Origin: Polyangiaceae bacterium
Lineage (GTDB): Bacteria > Myxococcota_A > Polyangia > Polyangiales > Polyangiaceae
Length of the DNA: 37,300 bases
Assembly (NCBI GenBank): GCA_016933275.1
Contig: JAFGBI010000029.1
Span: 1 to 37,300, forward strand
Direction of reading: 5' to 3'
Part shown: one piece after another, positions 25,292 to 32,367 of the stretch
Numbering within the stretch: the first letter of the stretch is position 1
Layout of the letters: the number at the start of each line of letters is the position of its first letter
The notes under the pieces: generated by a model
Database searches by the model: none
Seen by the model: only the letters and a program-made list of their open reading frames with translations
What the model was told of the DNA's origin: nothing
Translations under genes and position numbers: made by a program

Positions 25292-26092
25292 ATGGCTGCC
25301 CCTGGAACGAGCCCGAACTCGATGGGAGCGCTCGCGGCGGTGGGCGGGGGGGTTCTCGGGGTGGTGTCGATCACCGGGGCGATGGTCGTGCTGGCCGCCG
25401 GGGTGCTTTGGCGTCTCTTCCGAGGGGATTTCGACCGGCAGGAGGTCGTCCGCAACCTCTACAAGATGGGTGTGAAATCATTGCCCATCGTGATCGTCAC
25501 CGCCCTCTTCACGGGCGGGATCATGGTCATCCAAGCGGCACCCATCGTGGAGCGCTACCAGGCTCACGGCCTGCTCGGCTGGGGAGCGGGGTTCGGCACC
25601 CTGCGGGAGATTGGACCCCTGCTCGTGGCGCTCATGGTGTCGGGTAGGGTGGGAGCGAACAACACCGCGGAGCTCGGGACCATGGTGGTCACCGAGCAGA
25701 TCGACGCCCTCCGCGCGCTGGCCATCGACCCGTTGAGCTTCCTCATCGTGCCGCGGTGCGTTGGGATCGTGGCCACGCTGTTTCTGTCGAACATCTTTGC
25801 CGTGTTGGTGGCGCTGGTCGCGGCGGCCTATGTCGGATTGGCTCTGATTGGCGTCTCGCCGTCGGTCTTCTACAACGGCCTGACCGGAGGCCTCCTCGGC
25901 GTGCAGGATTTTCTCCACGGGATGTTGAAGAGTGTCGTCTTCGGCGTCGTGATCGCGCTTTCGAGTTGCCACTTCGGTTTGCAGACGTCGGGGGGAGCGC
26001 CGGGCGTTGGTCGATCCGTGAACGCGACGGTGGTCGCGAGCGCGGTCGGGATCTTTGTCCTCGACTACGTCGTCTCGTTCGCTTTTGGGTGA
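25292..26092 (+). CDS. mlaE: MlaE-like permease (first of a pair)
   Basis: A 266-residue inner-membrane permease of the MlaE/YrbE family, which moves lipid through the MCE ring powered by MlaF. It has an N-terminal amphipathic/hydrophobic part, then about five membrane helices. The family motif is clear: REIGPLLVALMVSGRVG followed by AELGTMVVTEQIDALRA and DPLSFLIVPR (around residues 105-150). ATG at 25292 is used; TTG two codons earlier is possible. The gene is separated by 4 nt from a second MlaE gene. The SGRVGANNTAELGT core differs from the partner's TRVGAGIAAEIGS, so the two are diverged paralogues and not a recent duplication. Confidence 0.93.
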   Translation: MAAPGTSPNSMGALAAVGGGVLGVVSITGAMVVLAAGVLWRLFRGDFDRQEVVRNLYKMGVKSLPIVIVTALFTGGIMVIQAAPIVERYQAHGLLGWGAGFGTLREIGPLLVALMVSGRVGANNTAELGTMVVTEQIDALRALAIDPLSFLIVPRCVGIVATLFLSNIFAVLVALVAAAYVGLALIGVSPSVFYNGLTGGLLGVQDFLHGMLKSVVFGVVIALSSCHFGLQTSGGAPGVGRSVNATVVASAVGIFVLDYVVSFAFG

Positions 26093-26096
26093 AGTG

Positions 26097-26948
26097 ATGT
26101 GGAACCAGCCGGCCGACGACGATCCTCCGCCGAGCAGCAGCGTGGGCTTCGTGGAGGAGCGGGGCGAGGAGCCGGAGGGGCTCGCGGCGCTCGTCGATGC
26201 GGTCATCTCCTTCATCCGCGAGTTCCAGGGCGCCTTCGGCCTTCTCGCGACGACATTGCGGTTCACGGTACGGGGTCGTCTCGACGCGAGCGCCGTTGCC
26301 CAGCAGATGTACGAGATCGGGAACCGTTCCGTCGTCTTCATTATCGTGGTCATGGGGTTCATCGGGATGATCCTCGTCTATCAGGCGGGTCTGCAGCTGC
26401 TGCGGGTGGTCCCGGACCTGAGCCAACTCGGCGCGTCGGACATCGAGATCCTGGTGAACGAGCTTGGTCCGACGATCTGCGCGCTCATGCTCTGCACCCG
26501 CGTGGGCGCGGGTATCGCAGCCGAGATCGGTTCGATGGTGGTAACGGAGCAGGTTGACGCGCTGCGCATGTGCGCGGCCGACCCCGTGGACTTCCTGGTG
26601 AAGCCGCGGTTCGTCGCGTCGATGGCGATGACGCTGATCCTCGGGGTGCTGGCCACCGCGGTCGCCTTCCTCACCGGGATGGTCACGGCGGCGATGTTCT
26701 TTCAGGTCAATCCCCGGACCTTCGCTGATTTCGGCCTGGTGGGACCCAGCGATCTCCTGATCTGTCTCGTCAAATGCCTGGCCTTCGGGGCTGCGATCCC
26801 GATCGTGAGCGCCTACTGCGGCCTGAGCACCTACGGGGGGTCGGAGGGCGTGGGACGGGCTACCACTCGCGCGGTGGTTGGTTCCTCGCTCACGGTCGTG
26901 GTGCTGGACTTCGTCATCGGCGCCGCTGGCTACGTGGTGTTCGGCTGA
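26097..26948 (+). CDS. mlaE: MlaE-like permease (second of a pair)
   Basis: A 283-residue MlaE-family permease. After an acidic cytosolic N-terminus of ~40 residues come hydrophobic helices and the family motif: NELGPTICALMLCTRVGAG, then AEIGSMVVTEQVDALRM and DPVDFLVKPR. ATG at 26097 starts 4 nt after the first permease stop (GTG at 26094 is an alternative), so the two are surely co-translated. Tandem diverged MlaE genes recall the YrbEA/YrbEB pairs of actinobacterial mce operons, which form heterodimers. A heterodimer is the simplest reading here too. It converges on the second ATPase gene. Confidence 0.93.
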   Translation: MWNQPADDDPPPSSSVGFVEERGEEPEGLAALVDAVISFIREFQGAFGLLATTLRFTVRGRLDASAVAQQMYEIGNRSVVFIIVVMGFIGMILVYQAGLQLLRVVPDLSQLGASDIEILVNELGPTICALMLCTRVGAGIAAEIGSMVVTEQVDALRMCAADPVDFLVKPRFVASMAMTLILGVLATAVAFLTGMVTAAMFFQVNPRTFADFGLVGPSDLLICLVKCLAFGAAIPIVSAYCGLSTYGGSEGVGRATTRAVVGSSLTVVVLDFVIGAAGYVVFG

Positions 26949-27011
26949 CGTTGGGAGCCCGCGCGGCCGGGTTTTCAAGGTCGCCGAGGTCCTCGGGGCC
27001 GACCTCCCTCG

Positions 27012-27051
27012 GCGGCCTCGTCAGAGCGGCCGCGCGGCCTCGTCAGAGCGG
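27012..27051. repeat. 18-bp direct repeat at the end of the second mlaF
   Basis: GCGGCCTCGTCAGAGCGG occurs at 27012-27029 and 27034-27051, separated by CCGC. The right copy contains the stop codon of the minus-strand ATPase gene, so its 3' end has been locally duplicated. This is probably a slippage product. It lies between convergent genes and includes a GGCCGCGCGGCC palindrome. Confidence 0.85.
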
Positions 27052-27777
27052 TCCATCGGGGAGACCATGCATGAATTGGTGGACAAATGGATCCGCGGAC
27101 TCGAGCGCCTGGGTGGTCGTCCCCTCGAAGATCAGCCGTCCCCGGTACATCATCCCCACCCGATCGGTCACGGTGAAGAGGCGATCGAGATCGCTCGAGA
27201 CCATCACGACGGTTGCGGCGGAGGCTCGCTGCTCCTCGCGGAGGAGGTTGAAGATCTTCTGGCTCGTTACTGGGTCGAGACCGGCTGCCGGCTCGTCGTA
27301 GATCACGAGCGGCGCTCCCGCGATGGTCGCCCGCGCGATGCCGACTCGGCGCCGCTGGCCGCCGCTGAGCCCGGCCGGCATCCGCGTCTCGAAGCCGGGC
27401 AGCCGCACGCGGTCGAGTCGCTCGGCGACTCGACGAGTGATCTCGGATTCTGGGAGCGCCCCCAGCCGGCGCAAGGGGAAGGCGATGTTCTCGGCGACGG
27501 TGAGGTAGTCGAAGAGGGCGTTGTTCTGGAACTGCATCCCGACCTCCAGTCGGAACCGGGCGAGCTCCAGATCGCCCATGGCCGCGACGTTGCGGTCGCG
27601 GACGACGATCCGTCCCGAGTCCGCGCGGACGAGGCCAGTGACGATCTTCAGCAGGACCGTCTTGCCGGCAGCAGCTGGACCCACGAGCCCGAAGAGGCAC
27701 CCCCGAGGCACCTGAAGGGTCACCCCGCGGAGCACGGGCCGGTCGTAGGTCTTGATCACCCGCTCGAGCCGGATCAT
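27043..27777 (-). CDS. mlaF: MlaF-like ABC ATPase (second copy), H-loop His replaced
   Basis: A 244-residue MCE-type ATPase. Walker A is GPAAAGKT (33-40), the Q-loop Gln84 (MQFQNNALFD), the signature canonical LSGGQRRR (137-144), Walker B LVIYDEP (157-163) and the D-loop GLDP. The H-loop, which should have His as in VSHD, reads VSSD (Ser195), so the catalytic switch residue is missing. The C-terminal VHQFMHGLPDGP is the typical MlaF ending, which places it with this locus and not with a generic importer. ATG at 27777 overlaps the stop of the SctJ-like gene as ATGA. Confidence 0.92.
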   Translation of the reverse strand: MIRLERVIKTYDRPVLRGVTLQVPRGCLFGLVGPAAAGKTVLLKIVTGLVRADSGRIVVRDRNVAAMGDLELARFRLEVGMQFQNNALFDYLTVAENIAFPLRRLGALPESEITRRVAERLDRVRLPGFETRMPAGLSGGQRRRVGIARATIAGAPLVIYDEPAAGLDPVTSQKIFNLLREEQRASAATVVMVSSDLDRLFTVTDRVGMMYRGRLIFEGTTTQALESADPFVHQFMHGLPDGPL

Positions 27778-28580
27778 CGGTCCGTCTCGGCGGCGACGCG
27801 CGCCCCATCCATTGCCCGTTGCGTCCGCCGGAGTCGGGTCCAGGCGCCAATCGCAGCCGCGAGCAGGGCGAGCTGGAGCGCGATCGCGCCGCCGACCACC
27901 CAACGCAACGGGATCAGGGACGGACGGGTGACGGCGATCGGACCCCACCTGACTAGCCCAGGGCCTGTGTTGGGCGGAGGGTCCGCAACGGGCGCCGCGA
28001 CCACGGACACCCGCGCCGGGTCGAGGCCGGGTACGGCACCGGCGACCAGGCGCTGGACGTCGGCGACCGGGACCGGGGGCCTCCTCCCGCGGTGCTGGAG
28101 GAGCACGGACGCGCTAGGCTCCGAGGGACGCGGATCGAAGGAGACCTCGTCGCGGCGCGGCACCGCCAGATGGATTCGCGCGGACAATACCCCGTCGACC
28201 CCGAGGAGGGAACGCTCGAGCTCGCCCGACACGCCAGCGATGAAGCGAGCGTGCTCCGCCGTACGACTCGGCACCAACCCCCCCCCGGGGAGCGCCTCGA
28301 GCAGGCCCGGTGTAGCCGGGTGGGGAAGGCCATGGGCCTCCAGCGCAGCGACCGCCAACGTCGCTTCGTGCCGCGGCACCGATATTTGCCACCGGGCCTC
28401 GCGGTTCGGATCCGGCTCCTTCGAGGCGACCACGCCGCTTTCTTCGAGCACGACCACCGCCCGGTTGGCCTCGCGCTCGTCGAGGTCTGCGGCGACGGGG
28501 GTGCCGCAGCCCGCGATCGCGGCGACGACGATCGTGGCGATCCACCCTGCTCGTGGTTCCACCCCGGGGTTTCGTGGCAT
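27774..28580 (-). CDS. sctJ: SctJ/YscJ-like type III secretion inner-ring lipoprotein
   Basis: This encodes 268 residues. ATG at 28580 starts a signal peptide ending in AIAGC (lipid Cys25). The rest follows the SctJ plan. The small D1 domain has LDEREANRAVVVLEESGV and WQISVPRHEATLAVAALEAHGLP. The ring-building D2 domain (about 105-200) has SRTAEHARFIAGVSGELERS, VDGVLSARIHLAVP, SASVLL and VQRLVAGAVPGLDPARVSVV. One membrane helix (about 226-247) comes before a short charged cytosolic tail. In type III secretion, SctJ forms the inner-membrane ring with SctD. FliF is ruled out by size and the lipobox. No other secretion gene is in the window. The stop overlaps the ATPase start by 4 nt. Confidence 0.82.
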   Translation of the reverse strand: MPRNPGVEPRAGWIATIVVAAIAGCGTPVAADLDEREANRAVVVLEESGVVASKEPDPNREARWQISVPRHEATLAVAALEAHGLPHPATPGLLEALPGGGLVPSRTAEHARFIAGVSGELERSLLGVDGVLSARIHLAVPRRDEVSFDPRPSEPSASVLLQHRGRRPPVPVADVQRLVAGAVPGLDPARVSVVAAPVADPPPNTGPGLVRWGPIAVTRPSLIPLRWVVGGAIALQLALLAAAIGAWTRLRRTQRAMDGARVAAETDR

Positions 28581-28711
28581 CGGGTCGGAGGTTATGGGAG
28601 CGGCCCTGGTGCTGCCAAGGACCGGGTGAAGTCCCATGAGTTGCGGGGTCTTGTGAGCGGGGCGCGGCGGAGACTCGCGACGGCCGCCTGGTCACGGCGC
28701 CGCGGCAGGGG

Positions 28712-30298
28712 TCAGTTGGCGGCGAAGGTGGTTCGCGTCACGTCGAGCCGGGGGTGGCTCGGGAAGGAGATGGCGCGGATCTGCCCGGCAATGCAATTGG
28801 CGATCCTTGGGTTGGAGGGGCTGGTGGACACGCTGACGCCCACGGCTCGACCGTTCTGTACCGCCGCGCAGATGCTCACGGACATGCTGCTCGGGACTCC
28901 GCACGCGTTGAGGTACGTGCCGCGGTTCAGGACCGCGCCGTAGGCTCCCGCGGTGAGATCCGCCGGCATCTTGCGGCCGTCAGGGCCAAGATCGTAGGAC
29001 TCCACGTACTTCGCCTGTGCCGCCTCGCAGCTCATGCCACCGCCGAGCTGCGGGTAGTTGCCCCCGCCCACCGAGCCGCCCCCTCGCCATCTGCTGCCTC
29101 CTCCCCGTCCGGCCCCGACCGCGAGCCCGCCATCCGTGTCGACGTTGGCGACCGCTTCGCCACCCATGTCGACCTTGTCTCGTCGCACCCCACGTTGTGC
29201 GACGAGCCACACCACCCCCACGGCGATCAGCGCTCCGACGATGGCGACACCGATCAGCGCCTTCCCCGTGGTACTGCGGCTCTCCTGGACCACCACGCGC
29301 TCGATGGCAGCCTTCTCGGCCTTGATGTCCCGGTGGATGCGGGCATGCTCGGCGAAGGGAGCAAACTCGTCCCAGTCCTTGATCATGCGCTCCTGCGCGC
29401 TCAGCGTGTCGCGGAGGTAGTCGCTTTCGAGGAACGAGTTCGAAGCGATCTGCTGGAGCAACTCCACGGCATTGAAGGGGCCGTGGTCCATTCCATCCTT
29501 GATCACGACATAGCGAGGCCGCGGATCGGATTCGAGCCGCGCCTTCAACGCCGAGAGCTCGGCCGTCTGATCATCCGGCGGTCGCTGCTGTGGCGCGCGT
29601 TGCTTGACGATCATCTCGAACGGACTCATCGCGCCGCCCTGGACCTCGATGCGTCGAGCCGGGGGCGGAGGCATGAGCGACATCGAGACATCGACGTCGA
29701 CCTCGCCCACGTGGTCGAGGTGCGACTCGTCTGCTGGCGGGGGCGCCGAGACCCCGGCGGGCGCAAGGTGATGGAGGGCCTGGGCGAGCGCGAGCAGGTC
29801 GTCCGGGCGGTGCGCGGGGTCCGCCACGAGCGCCTTGCTCATTACGGCCTCGATGGACGGTGGGAGGGAGGGATCGATCTCGGTGGGCCGTCTCATCCCC
29901 GGTCCGACGGTTTGCGCGGTGACGAGCTCGTACAGGATCGCCGCGATCGAGAACACGCTGCTCCTCGCGGTTCCTGGCTGGCCGGCGCGTTCTTCGGGTG
30001 CCAGACAGGATCTGTCACGCGGGAGTGTCGGGGGTAGGGCCGCGAGCTCTGCATCGATGCACCAGCGGCCGTTCCGTTCGCGGATGGCAGAGGGATGAAG
30101 GTAGAGCACGTGCCCGGCTGCGTGCCGGTCGGCGGCTGCGAGGCAGAGCGGCACCGCGACACCGACCGCCTCCTGCAAGAGGAGTACCTGGCCCTTCGCC
30201 CGCAACTCCTCGAGCCGGGCACGCAGGGTTCCGGGGATGATGGTCGAGCCCACGGGCAGGGGCGTTCCAATGCGTTGGGCACTCATTGAGGCCGGCAT
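28712..30298 (-). CDS. Pseudokinase-GYF-TM-AgmX/PglI-type protein
   Basis: This encodes 528 residues. Residues ~10-180 resemble a Ser/Thr kinase. AADRHAAGHVLYLHPSAI occupies the place of the catalytic loop (HRDLKPxN), IDAELA that of DFGLA, CLAPEE that of the APE motif, and SVFSIAAILYELVT plus ADPAHRP are C-lobe motifs. The catalytic Asp, the metal-binding DFG and a P-loop are absent, so it is a predicted pseudokinase. Residues ~260-320 (PRYVVIKDGMDHGPFNAVEL) look like a GYF_2-type domain. A membrane helix (345-367) and a Gly-rich linker lead to a C-terminal domain (~424-526) resembling the AgmX/PglI/TonB-like type, with conserved SVSICAAV and NCIAGQIRAISFP. ATG at 30298 is used; 30286 is an alternative. 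The kinase and GYF parts would be cytosolic and the C-terminal domain periplasmic. Confidence 0.8.
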   Translation of the reverse strand: MPASMSAQRIGTPLPVGSTIIPGTLRARLEELRAKGQVLLLQEAVGVAVPLCLAAADRHAAGHVLYLHPSAIRERNGRWCIDAELAALPPTLPRDRSCLAPEERAGQPGTARSSVFSIAAILYELVTAQTVGPGMRRPTEIDPSLPPSIEAVMSKALVADPAHRPDDLLALAQALHHLAPAGVSAPPPADESHLDHVGEVDVDVSMSLMPPPPARRIEVQGGAMSPFEMIVKQRAPQQRPPDDQTAELSALKARLESDPRPRYVVIKDGMDHGPFNAVELLQQIASNSFLESDYLRDTLSAQERMIKDWDEFAPFAEHARIHRDIKAEKAAIERVVVQESRSTTGKALIGVAIVGALIAVGVVWLVAQRGVRRDKVDMGGEAVANVDTDGGLAVGAGRGGGSRWRGGGSVGGGNYPQLGGGMSCEAAQAKYVESYDLGPDGRKMPADLTAGAYGAVLNRGTYLNACGVPSSMSVSICAAVQNGRAVGVSVSTSPSNPRIANCIAGQIRAISFPSHPRLDVTRTTFAAN

Positions 30299-30330
30299 AG
30301 TAGCAAAGGTCTGGCCCCACCGTGATCAAC

Positions 30331-31275
30331 TCAGATCGGGATGGGTTCCGCGCCATCCCCCGAATGCCACGGATGGCGACGTTGCACGTATCCACCGCGA
30401 ACGAAACTCCCGAGCACCGGAGCGATGTTCGCGGCCACATCCGCGTCCCATTCCCCCCCATGTAGGTAGTCGACTGGCCGATTGCTCGCGTCGAGCAAGG
30501 CGAAGCCGGGGATGCTCTCGGTGGGCACGCCGAGGCGTCGAAGCTCCGCCCCATGTTCCACCACATCGACCCGTACCACCAGCACTTCGGACATCGCGGA
30601 CTGCATTCGTCGGTCGAGCATGGCGGCGGCTACCCCGTCGCACGGCGAGCAATCGGGGCTGCTCACCCACAGGAGCAGGCGCCGGCGGTCTCTCGCCGCG
30701 AGAGCACGCTGATCGGAGAGCGCGCGACGCAGGGTCTGGATGTCGGTGCCGAGGTCGGTGAAGAGGACCTCACCGATGTGGACGGTTTCGGTGGGTCGAG
30801 CTCCGAGCGTCTTCGCCGCCCGGGGGTGGGGCAGAGGACGGGGGGAAGCGGCCGGAGGCGGACCCATGGGGGCGGTGCGACGCGCGGCCCCGCGTCGCGC
30901 CGCGATGGCTGGGGGCCTCTCCCCCAGCGACCCGAGCCACACCATCGCGACGATCGTCGCGGCTACGCTCATCAGGCCCAACACGAGGCCGGTGCTGGCG
31001 AGCAACGCCCCCTTCCGCGCGCCGTGCGACCGTCGGATCTCTTGCCGTGCCAAGAGTCCGAGGATGATGGCGACCAACCCAGCCGAGCCTGGAAGGCAGG
31101 TCATCCCGAGTAGTCCCGCGGCGAGCGCCGCGATGGCGAGCGAAGCCGTGGGAGCCGGTCGCGCTCCCCCATCGCAGTCTGCCTGTGCTGGCGGCGAGCC
31201 GAGCCGGGGATCGGGGGCCGACCCATCTCCGGGTGTCTGGGCCGTCCCCGCATTGACGTCGCTCCCGTCGGACAC
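30331..31275 (-). CDS. Thioredoxin-like protein with DUF4190-type membrane domain
   Basis: This encodes 314 residues from a GTG start. A disordered N-terminus (1-42) is followed by hydrophobic segments at about 45-77 and 88-115 (SLAIAALAAGLLGMT, GARKGALLASTGLVLGL), the pattern of DUF4190 domains, then a Pro/Arg-rich linker. Residues ~165-290 form a thioredoxin-like domain: LLLWVSSPDCSPCDG with the redox pair Cys209/Cys212, VLVVRVDVVEHGAELRRLGV, and the cis-Pro loop SIPGF (Pro256). The fold suggests a membrane-anchored thiol oxidoreductase; CSPC is a less common redox centre. It lies 32 nt upstream of the pseudokinase gene and 35 nt downstream of a small envelope protein gene, so they probably form one transcript. 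The Cys-rich protein encoded nearby (24527-25195) is a conceivable client. Confidence 0.82.
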   Translation of the reverse strand: MSDGSDVNAGTAQTPGDGSAPDPRLGSPPAQADCDGGARPAPTASLAIAALAAGLLGMTCLPGSAGLVAIILGLLARQEIRRSHGARKGALLASTGLVLGLMSVAATIVAMVWLGSLGERPPAIAARRGAARRTAPMGPPPAASPRPLPHPRAAKTLGARPTETVHIGEVLFTDLGTDIQTLRRALSDQRALAARDRRRLLLWVSSPDCSPCDGVAAAMLDRRMQSAMSEVLVVRVDVVEHGAELRRLGVPTESIPGFALLDASNRPVDYLHGGEWDADVAANIAPVLGSFVRGGYVQRRHPWHSGDGAEPIPI

Positions 31276-31310
31276 GGCAAGAGCTTACGCGGATCCGGCT
31301 TCGCTGCCCT

Positions 31311-31931
31311 TCAGAATCCGATGGTCACCGAGGCGGCCACGACCAGCCATGGGCCGAGCTGGATGTCGGAGGATCCGTGGACGGCGGGCAGGACGCCGAT
31401 GAGGTCGATCCCAGTGCGGGCATCGACGCGGTCGAGAGGGAGCCGATAATGGAGTCCTGGCCGAAGTAGCGCGACGCCACTGTTCTCGGTGGTAAGCCCA
31501 TCGTTCTCGTCGAGAGCATTCACCCGAGCGAGGCCTCCGCCGGCACCCACCTGGGGGTGAAGCGGGCCTCCTCGCGAGAAATCGACCCATAGCTCACCGG
31601 TGTACTGCGCGATCCCCTCTTCCTGCTGGACCCCCAACCATGCGGCGCTGGCTCGAAACCCAGCGGCGCGACGGCCGACCTCCATCGCGACCAGGAGTCC
31701 TCCCGCAGGTTTTGAGTCCGAGAGGCGAAGTGCTGGTCCAGTCTGCAACCGGAACCAAGAGTCCGGGGGTGGTGGGTAGGGTCGAGCGCAGTCTGGCGGA
31801 TAGGGTTGCGGGACGGTTGGCTGATAGACGACGACGGGGGCATTGGGCGGGGATGCATATTGGGCAGTGGCGGTCGCGGCATGACCCACCGTGGTAGCGA
31901 ACATCGAGACGAGTAGGCGGTGTTTCCGCAT
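31311..31931 (-). CDS. Small exported, outer-membrane-like protein
   Basis: This encodes 206 residues. ATG at 31931 is preceded by AGGAG and starts a signal peptide with likely cleavage after ATATAQ. A Pro/Tyr-rich segment (about 25-58) is followed by alternating hydrophobic/polar strands (WFRLQTGPALRLS, LLVAMEVGRRAAGFRASAAW, YTGELWVDFS, GVALLRPGLHYRLPL) ending in VVAASVTIGF. A final Phe after beta strands is typical of outer-membrane barrels. The size suggests a small 8-strand barrel. The exact family is not recognised. It is the first gene of the minus-strand run that continues to the SctJ-like and second MlaF genes. Confidence 0.75.
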   Translation of the reverse strand: MRKHRLLVSMFATTVGHAATATAQYASPPNAPVVVYQPTVPQPYPPDCARPYPPPPDSWFRLQTGPALRLSDSKPAGGLLVAMEVGRRAAGFRASAAWLGVQQEEGIAQYTGELWVDFSRGGPLHPQVGAGGGLARVNALDENDGLTTENSGVALLRPGLHYRLPLDRVDARTGIDLIGVLPAVHGSSDIQLGPWLVVAASVTIGF

Positions 31932-32367
31932 AGGGGCTCCTGGGTGGGGGCGCTTCGCCGCGCACCCAGAGGGAGAACGGCGGTGGGCTCGGACCCCTTA
32001 CGCGCCGCGGAACGACTCACCCCGCAGCAGACCATCCCCACGGGGCATCCCCAGGCAGAATCACCTTCGCTGGAATGTTTCAGGTAGGTGGTTTCCCGCC
32101 AACGTAGGAATATGACGAGCGTGGGGGCCGGCTGCGCTCCAGCTGGCGGAAGGTCGTCGAGGAGCCGAACTCGCGAAAGGCGTTTTCGGTGGTGCGGGCC
32201 ACGTGGGGTGCCAGTCCCGACGCGCAATCGGCGGGAGACCGATGGCCGTGGCGCCGTTTGGCTCGTCCCCGACCCGCGCACAGGACCGCGGAGACGCAGA
32301 TTCCTGCGTCCTGGCCGGGACTCGCGTTGCGGTTGCAAGACGCGGCGTGTTAGCGTCCCGCCTCGCC
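31932..32367. other. Divergent intergenic region (436 nt)
   Basis: This separates the small outer-membrane-like gene (minus) and the giant TPR gene (plus) and should contain promoters for both. It has CCCC/GGGG-type short inverted repeats (for example around 32037-32050). No confident -35/-10 pair, RNA gene or coding frame with suitable codon bias was seen. Confidence 0.4.

Noticed and set aside
27774-28580. FliF (flagellar MS-ring) identity for the SctJ-like protein
   Set aside because: It is half the size of FliF, has a lipobox and a single C-terminal membrane helix, and no flagellar genes are present.
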